Shown here in pieces: positions 50,001 through 58,728 of a stretch of DNA of 64,000 nucleotides. Each line of letters begins with the position of its first letter. Position 1 is the first letter of the stretch. The notes below the pieces were generated by a model that saw nothing but the letters and a program-made list of their open reading frames with translations, was not told the origin of the DNA and did not search any database. The DNA is from Diplonema papillatum (lineage: Eukaryota; Euglenozoa; Diplonemea; Diplonemida; Diplonemidae). A program made the position numbers and the translations under genes. The stretch is from positions 521,001 through 585,000 of the forward strand of contig JAPJBO010000022.1 of assembly GCA_030068145.1 (NCBI GenBank), in the 5' to 3' direction.

Positions 50001-51269
50001 ACTGCTGTGTACCCCATCGATGTGCAGGGAGCCCGGCCAAGCACCACAGCGTGGCCCGACTCGCAAGAGATGCTCGTAGCGATGGCAAAATGGAGCTCCT
50101 CGAAGCGATGGGCGGAGCAAGGAGGCGACGCCTCTGCGACGTTCTTTGAACTCGCAATTGACTTCGAGCTTTTTAGCGGCCTGACGCTGACGCCGCTCAA
50201 AACTCGGCGTCGAGAGAAACGCAACACGGAAGAAAGAGAGAAACAGTGGCTGGCGAGGGACGAACTGCCCGAACCGCTGACAGCAGTCTTCTTCGACGGC
50301 GGCTCGCGGAACAACGGGACGCGTGGGGCCGTTTCGGGTGCAGGAGCCGTATACTACCTCGCGGGGAAGAAACAATGGGAGATTTGTGCCCCGATCGAAG
50401 AGCGAGCGACAAACAACGTCGCGGAGTACACGGCTCTGATCAAGGCACTGCACCGACTCCAAGACCAGCCAGGGCTGAGCGGAGAGCTGGTTGTTCGGGG
50501 GGACAGCGGACTTGTCGTTGACCAGATGACAGGAAACGCGCGCTGTTCCGAAGCTCTGCGACCGTACAAGACGAGGGCGCAGGCAGAGGTGGCGGAACTG
50601 CGGCAGAAAGGCATCGACATCAGGTTGGAGCACGTGCCGCGCGAGCAGAATATCGACGCCGATGCTCTATCGAATCGTGCGATGGATGAAGTCCAGAGAC
50701 GAGCGACAGCCGAGTATCGGGACTCGGCGACCGCGAAATCGTACGCGATGAAGAGCGCGATGCGACGGCTGACGAGTATCGTGCAGACGCCGATTCACCC
50801 GGCGCTTGAGATGCAAGTCAACGTCCTGACGTCTCTCGGAGGCGGAAACATGGCCGGACTCAACAAGAGGCCACAGATGGCGAGCCAGCAGGCGTTTGAA
50901 GCCGTGATGCGCGCCTACGAAGCCGCCGCACGAGAGCAGACGGCGAAGAAGGCCGGCGACAAGGTGCGAGCCATACCGCAGGCTGGGCTCCGCAAAGCTG
51001 CAACACTGAATGGCAGTTTTCGACCGCAGACGCACTACCCGTCGGGATGGGAGCGCAAGCAGGCTCGATGGAAGCACGAGGTCAAGCAGGAGAGACGAAC
51101 TGCGCAGACTGAGCGCAAGACGTGCACCAAGGGCAGACCAGGACGTTGGGACCGTGCGAAGTCGAAGAAGGAGTCCAAAAGCGAAGCAACAACACCAACG
51201 CGGAAACGCAACCCGAAGGCAGCCAAGCGGACCTCCCAGGGCAGGGGGGAACCTGCGGCAGTGAAGTAA
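47097..51269 (+). CDS. Intact non-LTR retrotransposon ORF: RT, zinc knuckle, RNase H
   Basis: 1390 aa from the first ATG (47,097); the frame extends to a GTG at 47,061. Residues 1-250 are basic and helical with no endonuclease signature. RT follows: TAPGAEGWRVHELAALP, LIPKNEGETGPMNLRPISV, motif A SVDYEKCFDRLP (Asp438), motif B NGILQGCPLSVLLL, and motif C FLDD at 523-526 (Leu where Ala is common; both Asp kept). A C-x2-C...H...C knuckle starts at 863 (CKYC...HHMWWDC). RNase H begins at about 1065: FFDGG (Asp1067), NNVAEYTAL, RGDSG and NIDADALSN give a full D-E-D-D set. The tail is Lys/Arg-rich. Lacking an apurinic-type or restriction-type endonuclease, it is either 5'-truncated, depends on another ORF, or inserts in another way. 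A relative without RNase H is at the window start and a decayed inverted copy at 43.2-44.0 kb. Confidence 0.92.
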   Translation: MNLERFQDRQRTMVGPAAFPRRMPNLSEEDERSLAEETLAKTRDKLARALARKAVEETWRLASGPAEEYLARRSEKLEKKFTGRTRETKIQSRPTAAPQGRRTGVAASVEERSTSRLLRQLQAIAADGENGPASMQTDRMRKRRWEKAKRIGTRLMAEGPYKEVWGRPSPPVGADLMHMMEGLIGCQGKLAEKVRDARVREWRDRMQLAVKTRPGRIFSWLKQEDRKQVNFIKDEDGNVTWNPEEMDRILRGPNAWGGVFQRHFRNSAPRWDDFKEQFEASIKRTEPVALAPITKGDLLKTLTKLGKETAPGAEGWRVHELAALPDEAIERFAQLFRIVEETGRWPRTLLTALITLIPKNEGETGPMNLRPISVTSAVYRLWAATRLRMLGEWVCQWIPDGVRGAVPLRGADDVMFEVALRIEHAIECGRPLYGLSVDYEKCFDRLPHMGIDKGVLRALRGVYSAIRRHFKTAGGIGEAFNAANGILQGCPLSVLLLNALVAVWIRAVEVLGSEEEVVRALAFLDDTQAMTSDKKQFKAATQTTTRFANAADLGVGAAKSYWYTTCESRERAVKVQGKTIERQQAFDVLGTMLSVSQGSPKPSKRIKGRHEKAQAIARRARHLPVPMEERERYVAAAATTKALYGTAVWQPPKKYVQALMRATMAGIWSGSPRRNGAIVLNVLCRGHRLDPASVVLHRRLLTLGQQLGRRPRLRRLAEEVRAIRREREERGEINAKKKGPVALFQEAVEEVGWTWTELGRLRDPAQPEEWNLFCDTDAEDRGAKRRAAVARDEFQHAVREAVRTSRYAKIVRGQFEGIIHGIDGPATRRLLTEGGLTGYQQGLVRAVITNAVLTGKRLGHDVCKYCDAGVPEDEHHMWWDCTRWTAIRNEYPHLVASLPNMPKCLALCGVVPKQAQHDQAADMAGSIQLMCARILLDRQKVEGLVEKDCRRKEFSVDTYPWGWCPKPPTAVYPIDVQGARPSTTAWPDSQEMLVAMAKWSSSKRWAEQGGDASATFFELAIDFELFSGLTLTPLKTRRREKRNTEEREKQWLARDELPEPLTAVFFDGGSRNNGTRGAVSGAGAVYYLAGKKQWEICAPIEERATNNVAEYTALIKALHRLQDQPGLSGELVVRGDSGLVVDQMTGNARCSEALRPYKTRAQAEVAELRQKGIDIRLEHVPREQNIDADALSNRAMDEVQRRATAEYRDSATAKSYAMKSAMRRLTSIVQTPIHPALEMQVNVLTSLGGGNMAGLNKRPQMASQQAFEAVMRAYEAAAREQTAKKAGDKVRAIPQAGLRKAATLNGSFRPQTHYPSGWERKQARWKHEVKQERRTAQTERKTCTKGRPGRWDRAKSKKESKSEATTPTRKRNPKAAKRTSQGRGEPAAVK

Positions 51270-51683
51270 CGAAGCTCATCCGAGTGTCCGATGAAACCCC
51301 TTGTCAATACCACCCAACGACTGCGACGCGCGTGCAAAATGTCGGACGTTAGCGTCTGTCAAGAGCATGCGCGACTCAGCCGTGTTTTAAAGGTGAGATG
51401 AGAGGCATCGGCTCACTCTGTCAAAGGACCATACCACTAACGCAACAAGAAGACGATTTTTGTTGATTTCTTGTGATCTAGAACGATTTTCTGTGAGGTC
51501 GTCAGCAGGCAGATGCTGTAGTACACCTGTTTTAGCGGTTTACCTGCGGGCAGTCTTTTTTAGAGAGTGTTAACACAACCACTTTTGGAAAAAAGAGGAT
51601 GATTTCAGCACCATGGACCCAGCCAATGTCGCAGCCCTGCCGAACCGGTTACGCACGTCGCGGTCACGTGCAACGGTATCCAG
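51270..51683. other. Intergenic between retroelement and spliced gene
   Basis: Probably includes the non-LTR 3' UTR. A TTTTTGTTGATTTCTTGTGA tract lies near 51,459. An ATG in good context at 51,613 opens 24 codons (MDPANVAALPNRLRTS...) and could be a first coding exon of the gene that follows, but no splice pair can be fixed. Confidence 0.4.
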
Positions 51684-52453
51684 ATGAGTGTGGGGTGCAT
51701 GGATTTGGCAGATCTGTTCTCCAAGCTCGAATTGTTGGGGATGGAGCTTTCTTCTGGGACTGTATTCGGTTACAACGGTGACGAGTGGGTATTGTTGGGA
51801 TCCGGTATTCCCTTCTCCTGCTTCAGCCGCGTCGTATTGCAGGACCCTGTGCACTCTCGTGCAGCTTCAGCATCTACGATTCCCGTTGTCCCCTTTCCTG
51901 CAGACGTTCTCGGTCGGAGTCTCCTCAGTGCATGTCCCCTCAGCACACGACAAGCTGTACGCGCAGCAGATTATTTGGCGCAGGAATGCGCAGACGAAGG
52001 TATCCCGATAAGAATACAAAGCCTGACGCGGCACACCGCACGAGCTCTCTGCCTGCGAGAGCTGTACCTGCGAGACGCGCTCTTCTCCCGCCTTGTCGGA
52101 ACGGCAGTTCTTGGACTGGAAACAGCTGCCACTCCTCTGAGCTGGAGCAAAAGCGGGTACCGCAGTACTGCCACTTGGACCGATGCCAAGACCGGCAAAA
52201 ACATGTCGTACCCGCTCTACAGGGCTGGGGTGCGTTGTTCTGCAAGGTTCCTTGTTCTGGGAGAAAGTGAGCGGCATTCGGTTCGGTGGACTGACGGCTG
52301 CAGCCTACGCGCTCACGCGTGTTGTCGGGGACAAGCGCATGTTTGAATGGGCTTTGTCGTGGATTGCTGTCAGTGGCGCACGAGGTAAGTCTGTGCCTGC
52401 GCTGCAAAAGTTTTTTGCAGACCGCGTGAACCACGTTTTGAGCCTCATCTACT

Positions 52454-52487
<34 letters not shown>

Positions 52488-53771
52488 TTCTAATTAAAGA
52501 CGCGCATGAATGGATCAATGAGATTCCTACATGTTCACCGACGGGCTCATGCGACGGGCCCGTCGCGTCACAGTTTTTGAGCCGAGTTGTCCTCAGACAT
52601 CGAGGAACTTTTGGCTTTTCGTTGCTGCGCAGTTTGCTGCAGCTGCTTCCGCGCCAGGGGACTTCTGCAGTGAGCGGCAACTCGTGCGGGACATGTTCGG
52701 TGATGAACCGGCGAGATCTCGATGTGATGAAAGGGGCGAATAACTTGTTGCATGCTATGGCGTACAACAACGACAATTGTGCGACAGAGCGTAGCCTCAC
52801 CTGGGTTGACGAAAAAGTGTCCCTGGCAGTTATCCCCAAAGGCGAAGAAAAGACTTCGAGACGAGGCCAAAGAAGCAGGCGCCAAAAAACAGAAGTCGCC
52901 GGCCACTCAGCAGATGAGCAAAGGAACCAGCATCCGCAAGTAGCAGATACCGTAAACAGAAATAAGTTGGACCGGACAAAACGCCAGCTCACCTATTTTG
53001 AGCTCTCGCGGTCCAACTTTTTTCGGGGGGTCCTGTGTACTTAGTGAAATCTCGCGGCAGGCCACTGAACAGCACTCGCTTCACCTCCGTAGTTTGATTG
53101 CTGAGGCTACGCAATCCGAAGAGCCACAAACGCAGCGGCTCGTGTACCGCATTGTCGATCACCTGTCCACTGCTTGTCCTGACTTGAGGAGGGAGCTGGA
53201 AGCGGAGTTTGCTAGCGAAAAGCGGCTCGTGTCGGGCTCTCATACCCAAACAACGCATCAGCATGGGTTGGTTTGTGGGTACAACGCGTGTTTTCTTGGG
53301 GAAAAACTAAAGAGCATTCCCTTCTCCCGAGCTGACAACGCATCTCTTCCAGAACTGTACACCTGGTTCCGTGGAACGTCACCGAACATGCTGGGCATGT
53401 CGGAAAAGAGGTGGGAGTCCATCAAGGAGCACTTGCGAGTTGGTGAGGAACCCCCGGCTTTGACAACATTTGAAGTCCAGGCCTTTGCATGCAAAAATGG
53501 ACTGAAGTTCATCTCGAAGGACCTTGGAAGCGTATCGAGTTTCAGGTTCCAGGCTCTGCGGACAGCGTTGTACCGTCTTTGGCGCCGTGGTCAGGGAACG
53601 AAACGTGGTCGGCGATGTCCTTCGCGAATGCATCCGAGTCTTCGGATTCACCGAATGCATCACTGCCTTCATCTTCGGTGTCGTCGCAGTCGTCCTCCTC
53701 TTCACGGTCCTCCTCTTCTGGCTCGACGACATCTTCAGCTTCCAGTTCAACATCCACGGAGGCAAGTGTAG
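51684..53771 (+). CDS. Uncharacterised spliced gene (at least two supported introns)
   Basis: Not recognised. Part A (51,684 to about 52,200) reads MSVGCMDLADLFSKLELLG... ALCLRELYLRDALFSRL... SGYRSTATWTDAKTGKNMSY. Part B, in another frame, reads SLFWEKVSGIRFGGLTAAAY to WIAVSGAR and ends at a strong GTAAGT donor (52,385). Removing 52,385-52,469 (85 bp, ending TTAAG) joins in phase to part C (PRLLIKDAHEWINEIPTCSP..., Cys-rich, basic end). Removing 52,940-53,060 (121 bp, GTAGCA to GGCAG, phase 0) joins part D (ATEQHSLHLRSLIAEATQSE, LYTWFRGTSPNMLGMSEKRW). The A-B change near 52,160-52,260 is unresolved: intron or frameshift. The frame of part D stops at 53,771, inside the convergent gene; sequence after about 53,560 looks like its antisense. 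Function unknown; no membrane segments. Confidence 0.5.
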
Positions 53772-54546
53772 AGCGCCAGGTCCCATCTCGACCATCGGAG
53801 CCGGGGGCTAAACTGCCGTTACCCGTGCGCTTGAAGCCAGCAGCAAAGGTTTCTGCCCGCCTGCTTGACAGCATGCACGAACCGGCACCAAAACGCGCAC
53901 GGAAGTAGGCACTCACGAAGGCTTCGCATGAAGGAACAACCGGCCTTTTGATGATTTGGTATGCCAAAGTGGAAATCCCCCTCCTGTTCCGTGAAGACCT
54001 CTCCGGCCCACTGCACGTGCTGTGGCAGCTTGTTTCCCAGAGCGCGAAAAGCTCTTCGTGGTTGAGGTGGTGCTGAGGGCCGTGTTTACAAACGGCTTTC
54101 TCAACTGCAGCACTGAACAGCTGGACGGAGCAGGTATCCACTGTAGTAGTGGTGTCTCCTGAACTTGCCGCACCGAACTCGGTCTGCACCTGCCGAAGGA
54201 CTGCGTCCGCGGACCACTTCTTGCGCTTCACAAGCCCCGAGGCCCTTTTCTGCATGCTCTGATACGTTCCTCGTATCGGCTTCAGCAGCCTGCGTCCAAC
54301 TTCTTCCCACGTTGCCACCTGGACACCGGGCAAAACGACACAGAATTTCACTCCTTCGTTGTTGGAGCTAATTCCCAAGTTTGGGTTGCTTGCGGCAGCA
54401 AGCTCAGCCTGAAAGGCTTGCGCGTCCTGTGTTTGCGAACCACGCAAGTCGCGGATACGAGCAAGCACCCTTTCCTCACTCCATTCAACGCACTCTCCAA
54501 ACGTGCCGTCTGCAACAGCTTCAATGAAGAAGGCGGCATCCGTCAT
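53542..54546 (-). CDS. Uncharacterised protein with acidic C-terminal tail
   Basis: 334 aa, one exon, ATG at 54,546. Residues 1-225 are well mixed (MTDAAFFIEAVADGTFGECV, WSEERVLARIRDL, RRLLKPIRGTYQSMQKRASG, STLAYQIIKRPVVPS) and contain a His/Cys-rich patch (VCKHGPQHHLNHEELF, ETSCHSTCSG) that might bind metal. A Gly/Ser/Arg hinge leads to a tail dense in Glu/Asp (ELEAEDVVEPEEEDREEEDD), typical of histone- or nucleic-acid-interacting proteins. No known family recognised. It converges on the spliced gene at 51,684 and the two open frames overlap by up to 230 bp at their 3' ends, so one of the frames probably ends earlier by splicing, or the mRNAs overlap. Confidence 0.6.
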   Translation of the reverse strand: MTDAAFFIEAVADGTFGECVEWSEERVLARIRDLRGSQTQDAQAFQAELAAASNPNLGISSNNEGVKFCVVLPGVQVATWEEVGRRLLKPIRGTYQSMQKRASGLVKRKKWSADAVLRQVQTEFGAASSGDTTTTVDTCSVQLFSAAVEKAVCKHGPQHHLNHEELFALWETSCHSTCSGPERSSRNRRGISTLAYQIIKRPVVPSCEAFVSAYFRARFGAGSCMLSSRRAETFAAGFKRTGNGSLAPGSDGRDGTWRSTLASVDVELEAEDVVEPEEEDREEEDDCDDTEDEGSDAFGESEDSDAFAKDIADHVSFPDHGAKDGTTLSAEPGT

Positions 54547-54970
54547 GTTTGTTGTTGTGTATTTACTGTATCTCAGGCTCCCTGCGGGAATAAATAGCTA
54601 CCGAGAGCAGAGATGATTAATCCTTGTTTTAGTGTACATACTAAATACCGAAAGGTTTCCTCGGCCCTCGACTCTTGTTTTTTTAGCCCGTTTCTGGAAC
54701 AGCGCTCGCGGGACGGGCACTCCGCGGATGCCAAGATTAGGGTAAGGATAACCTCGCAGCGAAGCGAAAGGAGCTGCTTGGCGTTTTTGGGAAGGAGCGC
54801 AGGGCTCAGCTCCTTGTGTCCACTGCGACAGATCGTCGTCCGTTGAATGCCTCCGCAAAGTCGGCATTGCCCAAGCTGCCGCCCTCCGTAACTCCTTCGT
54901 GCCAGCCTGACCTGGCCAGCGGCAGTTGCGGAGTCGGTCGCTTGACACCGGGTGACCTGCCAGCCATGCA

Positions 54971-54973
<3 letters not shown>
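54547..54973. other. Intergenic, no gene recognised
   Basis: Short overlapping frames only. The first ~60 bases are the putative leader of the minus-strand gene at 54,546. Confidence 0.35.
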
Positions 54974-55020
<47 letters not shown>

Positions 55021-55025
55021 CCCCC
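54974..55025. repeat. G43-C9 homopolymer junction
   Basis: 43 consecutive G followed at once by 9 C, then CACCACCACC. It could fold as a hairpin or G-quadruplex, and such a switch is also a common site of mis-assembly or of length error in reads. Confidence 0.85.
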
Positions 55026-55082
55026 ACCACCACCACCCGCACTTGTTACATGTTACGGGTTAGGCCAAATCTTAATAAACAC

Positions 55083-55470
55083 CCTGCCCCCCCCCCCCCT
55101 TTGCTAATAAATTTTTTTTCGAGGTCACCTCATACTGACCCTAAACCCCCTATATGTGGCCCGAAACGGGCCCGAAACGGGTTTTGGCGGGCTGAGTGGG
55201 GGTAAAGGGGCCTCTGAAGGCCCACGAAGGGGCCCAGGTGGGTCCCGGAGCGGACCCACTACCCGGGTGGGCGTGCTCCCAAAATGGGGTCATTTTGGGG
55301 GTCTCACCGCTACCCAAGCTAGCTCATCACTTTCTGGCCCCCGGCGAGCAAATCCAGTGTGTAAAACGACAAGATCGGCTGCGTTTCGCTCGAAGTCGCC
55401 ACCATTGGGTGAATTGGTGGCGGAAAAGTGCTCTTAGGGGTCACAAACACCCCATTTTGGCCATCTCACC
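55083..55470 (+). repeat. ~385-bp dispersed repeat, copy 1
   Basis: Starts at a C-run then CTTTGCTAATAAATTTTTTT, CGAGGTCACCTCATACTGAC, and ends near CACCCCATTTTGGCCATCT. Nearly identical to 61,228-61,612, differing by a few bases and small indels until the last ~100 bp. Internal direct repeats: CCCGAAACGGG twice, and GGGTCATTTTGGGGGTC palindrome-like. Open frames through it are not conserved genes in any obvious way. Confidence 0.8.
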
Positions 55471-56797
55471 TGCAGCCCCTGCGGTGTGCAGGCACACCCT
55501 CTGTCGCACTGGGGTGTGCAGGCACGTCCTGCGTATATTCTGGCTTCAGCCGCATAAAAACTTAGCTTTCGCCCAAGAAAGCACAAAATATAAGAGGAAA
55601 GTTTTCAAAAAGTCACCGGTCTGCATTTGGAGGTCGCTGAGCAAGAGCAAACCATCAGCTGTTGTGTTTCCTGGATGAATACTGTGTTCGTAGTTACTAG
55701 CACCTGCACACCGCAGGGGCTGCAGGTGATTCTGACCAGACTTCATGTTGGGGGGTGGTGGAATGTGGTCGGGGTAGATGAGTTGAAGTGAGCGAGTTCG
55801 TTTGACGAGCTGAAGGTACGGAAGCTACAGCAAAGCACGTTGAAGAATGTAACTGTTTTTGGGGGCATGTTGGGGGCTGTTGTGGGTGCGATTGTGGTAC
55901 TCAATTCGAAGCTCATTCAAACGACGTTCTCGTTGCAACTTCAGAAGACAAGGAACCTCATTTCGAAGTCGCGAAAAGGTTCAACACAGGCCGGACCCGG
56001 CAGTGCTGCCGGCGCCTCCGGCCACACACTCCTGGCCCCGCCTGCAGTGGAACGATGGCCGGTGCCCGGTCCACCCCGGCCCGACCAGCCCCAGTGCCCT
56101 CACACTGCCTCCAGCGCACCACCTCCCTTTTTTTCCTTGGACCCCGTTTTTTGACATTCTTTTTGTTCAATCCCGGTTTGCAGATTGAGACCATCGGTCT
56201 AAATCTAAAACGGAAACTAATCCCCTGCACGACAACTAGTCTAGGCAAGGTTTCCCTACCGGCGGAAGTTGTTTGAATTAGCGTTTCTTTTTTTTTTCTT
56301 CCCGACGACAACTTGTGTCAGACTAGCCTACTCGAAGGCGGTTGATTTCTCTAGGCAAGGTTTCTCTACCGCCGGAAGTTGTTTGGGTTAGCGTTTATTT
56401 TTTTTTTTTTTTTTTTTTGGATGTTGTAAGGGGTTGAGATCGGGTATATGAAGCTACTTCTCTGGGGGGGGACCCCGTATGTATTTTCGTATTTCTTGAA
56501 AAAAGAATTTCGACTGCCTCGAGGATATTCGTCGTTTCCTGCGTTCGACCAGTCTAACTGTATTTGTCGTCCAAGCTACTGACCGTGGGAAGGGGTTCCA
56601 AGTACATGCTGCCAATTCTGTCTGAGTGCGCGATGCAGTTTACCGATAGCCACCGCGTGCCAGTATAATAGATCTTTCGACCCTTAAATTAGAGACACCG
56701 TATTTAAACTTCTGGTTTTCGAGTTGTGTACCGCAATCGGCGCAATAAACGCTAGAAAACCACCTACTCCTAGGAAACTGTTAAAAACTACGACAAA
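55471..56797. other. Intergenic with a 110-bp tandem duplication
   Basis: No gene recognised. CTAGGCAAGGTTTCCCTACC at 56,241 recurs (CTAGGCAAGGTTTCTCTACC) at 56,351, each followed by a CGGAAGTTGTTTG box, TTAGCGTTT and a T-run of 9-18. The last ~100 bases are the leader of the gene at 56,798. Confidence 0.5.
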
Positions 56798-57304
56798 ATG
56801 AAACCCACCGAGGCTCAAGACCTGATCGCTATGGAGACTCAGGCTGGAGACAACGTGTCCATAGACCTGGTCCAGAACTCACCACCTACCGCGCCGCTTT
56901 CGGCCGATAGGAAGAGGCTTCGTGCGCTTCTGGCTTACTATGAGGTTGTGACGTTAATTCCGATAATCATCGTTTGGTCTATGTCAGTCGATGATGTGGG
57001 TGACGACCGGAAGACATTCTTCGGGGGAGTGCTCGTTGGTTTGGGAGCCCTTCTTGGGTTCCCTAGCTCTTGCCTGCAGAACGTGATGAAGCACGGTTCT
57101 GCACACGACCAGCCGTGGATTGTCAGAACAGCCGCCTGCACAGTGTTCCTTATCCTCTCGCACTGCGCGTTCTTCTTGGCGGTGTGGCTGCAGACAGAGC
57201 ACGCAGACAGTCAACCGCTCATTTTAATTGTGGCGACGACCTTCGTCTTCGCGATATTCTGGTTGTGGATCCTGTGGCTAGCCCTGAATCGCCTGCTGCA
57301 GTAG
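56798..57304 (+). CDS. Four-transmembrane small membrane protein
   Basis: 168 aa, single exon, ATG in a good context (GACAAAATGA). The first 40 residues are acidic and hydrophilic. Four hydrophobic segments follow: about 46-64 (YYEVVTLIPIIIVWSM), 74-95 (FFGGVLVGLGALLGFPSSCL), 113-131 (VFLILSHCAFFLAVWL) and 141-165 (LILIVATTFVFAIFWLWILW). The short acidic loop between the first two (SVDDVGDDRK) is notable. The protein ends right after the last helix. I do not recognise the family; size and topology fit a small tetraspan protein. It is flanked by non-coding DNA, so no context clue is available. Confidence 0.65.
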   Translation: MKPTEAQDLIAMETQAGDNVSIDLVQNSPPTAPLSADRKRLRALLAYYEVVTLIPIIIVWSMSVDDVGDDRKTFFGGVLVGLGALLGFPSSCLQNVMKHGSAHDQPWIVRTAACTVFLILSHCAFFLAVWLQTEHADSQPLILIVATTFVFAIFWLWILWLALNRLLQ

Positions 57305-58035
57305 TCGGTTCTGTAGGTCGGACGAGCTACGAAGCCAAACCACGAGCTACGAAGCCAAACCAGACTCACACCTCTGTCCTGACTGCAGACACTCAAGACC
57401 TCGTCAGCTCACCAGCTCCGAACACAAAATGGTCCACCTCATCCCCAACACCGTCATCCCTCCTACCCACGCCAGCCGGCGGGCTTATAGACGCGCGGAA
57501 GCGACTCCTGCAGGAGCCCCCGAAGCCCGCCGCATCCCCGACGGGGAAGGCACGAAGACCGAAGCGATCGCGTCACGCAGCGAAGAACACGACCAGGAAA
57601 TGGGACGACAGGCAAAAACCCTTTCACATTTCTTCTTCCTGTTCTCCCTCTCAAAATGATACACCAAGCAATAAGAAGGCTCGCAGAATATTAGCATGCC
57701 GATGGCAAGCTAACAGTAGATGTAGAATGGAGTCCCCAGATCCAGTGTGCCGCAATTCGCAGCTTGCCTTTGTCTGACTTTTGTGGTGGGTCCAAAAGTT
57801 TGGGTCCAAGTTCTGGTTCATCATGAATTCCCAGCCACCAACGACAGTCCTCGCGCAAGTGCGTTGTCCTTTTCCCTGCACTCTAACTCGTCTCTCTCTC
57901 TCTCTCTTTTTGTAGTCACCCGAACATGGTCTAACAATCACGGATCAGCAGAACTATGAACACGCAGACCTCGAAAGGGTTGCTTCCGCTTGGGTTGTTT
58001 TCACTGCGTTCGTCTAAGCACCTGCTTATGTAGGA
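57305..58035. other. Intergenic, no gene recognised
   Basis: A 19-bp tandem duplication follows the stop codon (ACGAGCTACGAAGCCAAACC twice, about 57,322-57,361). CT-rich tract at 57,874-57,908 shared with 2,652. Open frames here are short and overlapping. Confidence 0.4.
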
Positions 58036-58200
58036 AATACTTGAGGAGGCTGCAAGCTGCAAGTGATCAAAGGAGGTAGATGTGTTGCAGCCCACAACAG
58101 GTAACTCTGGGTTTAGTGGCTGGCGTTCAGCGGAAAAGACCCACTTTGTAGTTGCATCTGACCTCCTTCGAAGTAAGCGCAAGGCAGCCCCTCGAGTATT
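58036..58200 (-). mobile_element. MITE family copy 4
   Basis: Reverse orientation relative to the other copies. Ends AATACTTGAGGAGGCTGC (left) and GGCAGCCCCTCGAGTATT (right) are imperfect inverted repeats. The interior carries the complement of GGTAACTCTGGGTTTAGTGG-type sequence and GACCCACTTTGTAGTTG. 165 bp, about 20 bp shorter than copy 2. Confidence 0.75.
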
Positions 58201-58434
58201 TTCCGGCTAGCCGCGAACAGGAGTGTCGAGAACGCTCAAGAACACCTATGCTAGGACTCGCTTCAGATCTGAGAACCTTGGCAGAGTGGCCGCGTAAGCA
58301 GAGGGCCGCAGCATCCCCATCCTCAAGACCGGAAAAAGCACTCACACAACTAACAACCGGTCGCCCATTTCTTGCCAGCCGATCCTTTCCCTGACTCCGA
58401 TTCTTTCGTGCGTTGTGAGATATTGCATCAGAAA

Positions 58435-58466
58435 CCCCCCCCCCCCCCCCCCCAAAAAAAAAAAAA
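58435..58466. repeat. C19-A13 homopolymer junction
   Basis: 19 C directly followed by 13 A. Similar C-runs occur near 55,092, 60,747-60,764 and 61,232, which may be a feature of this genome's mutational bias. Confidence 0.85.
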
Positions 58467-58728
58467 TGCGCGAAAGGACGGTGCTACGGCATGATTCGGC
58501 AACCGCTGCCTAACGGCGCGTGACACGACGTGGGCGGCATAGAGAGTTTACAACAACTCTATGTCACCATAAAGTCCAGAAGATCCATGGCGAAGAAAGG
58601 AAACCAAGAATACTGTCACTTGAAGGCATGAAAAGACGCTGAAAGTAGATAATCTCGTCGACAACGAAAAGCAAAATTTTAAACCAAAACTACGCATTTC
58701 TTTTATCTCACCACTCCATTTTTTTTCC

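Noticed and set aside
53489-53908. Plus-strand Ser-rich frame of 139 codons
   Set aside because: It is the antisense of the acidic tail of the minus-strand gene (GAG/GAC read backwards gives Ser codons).
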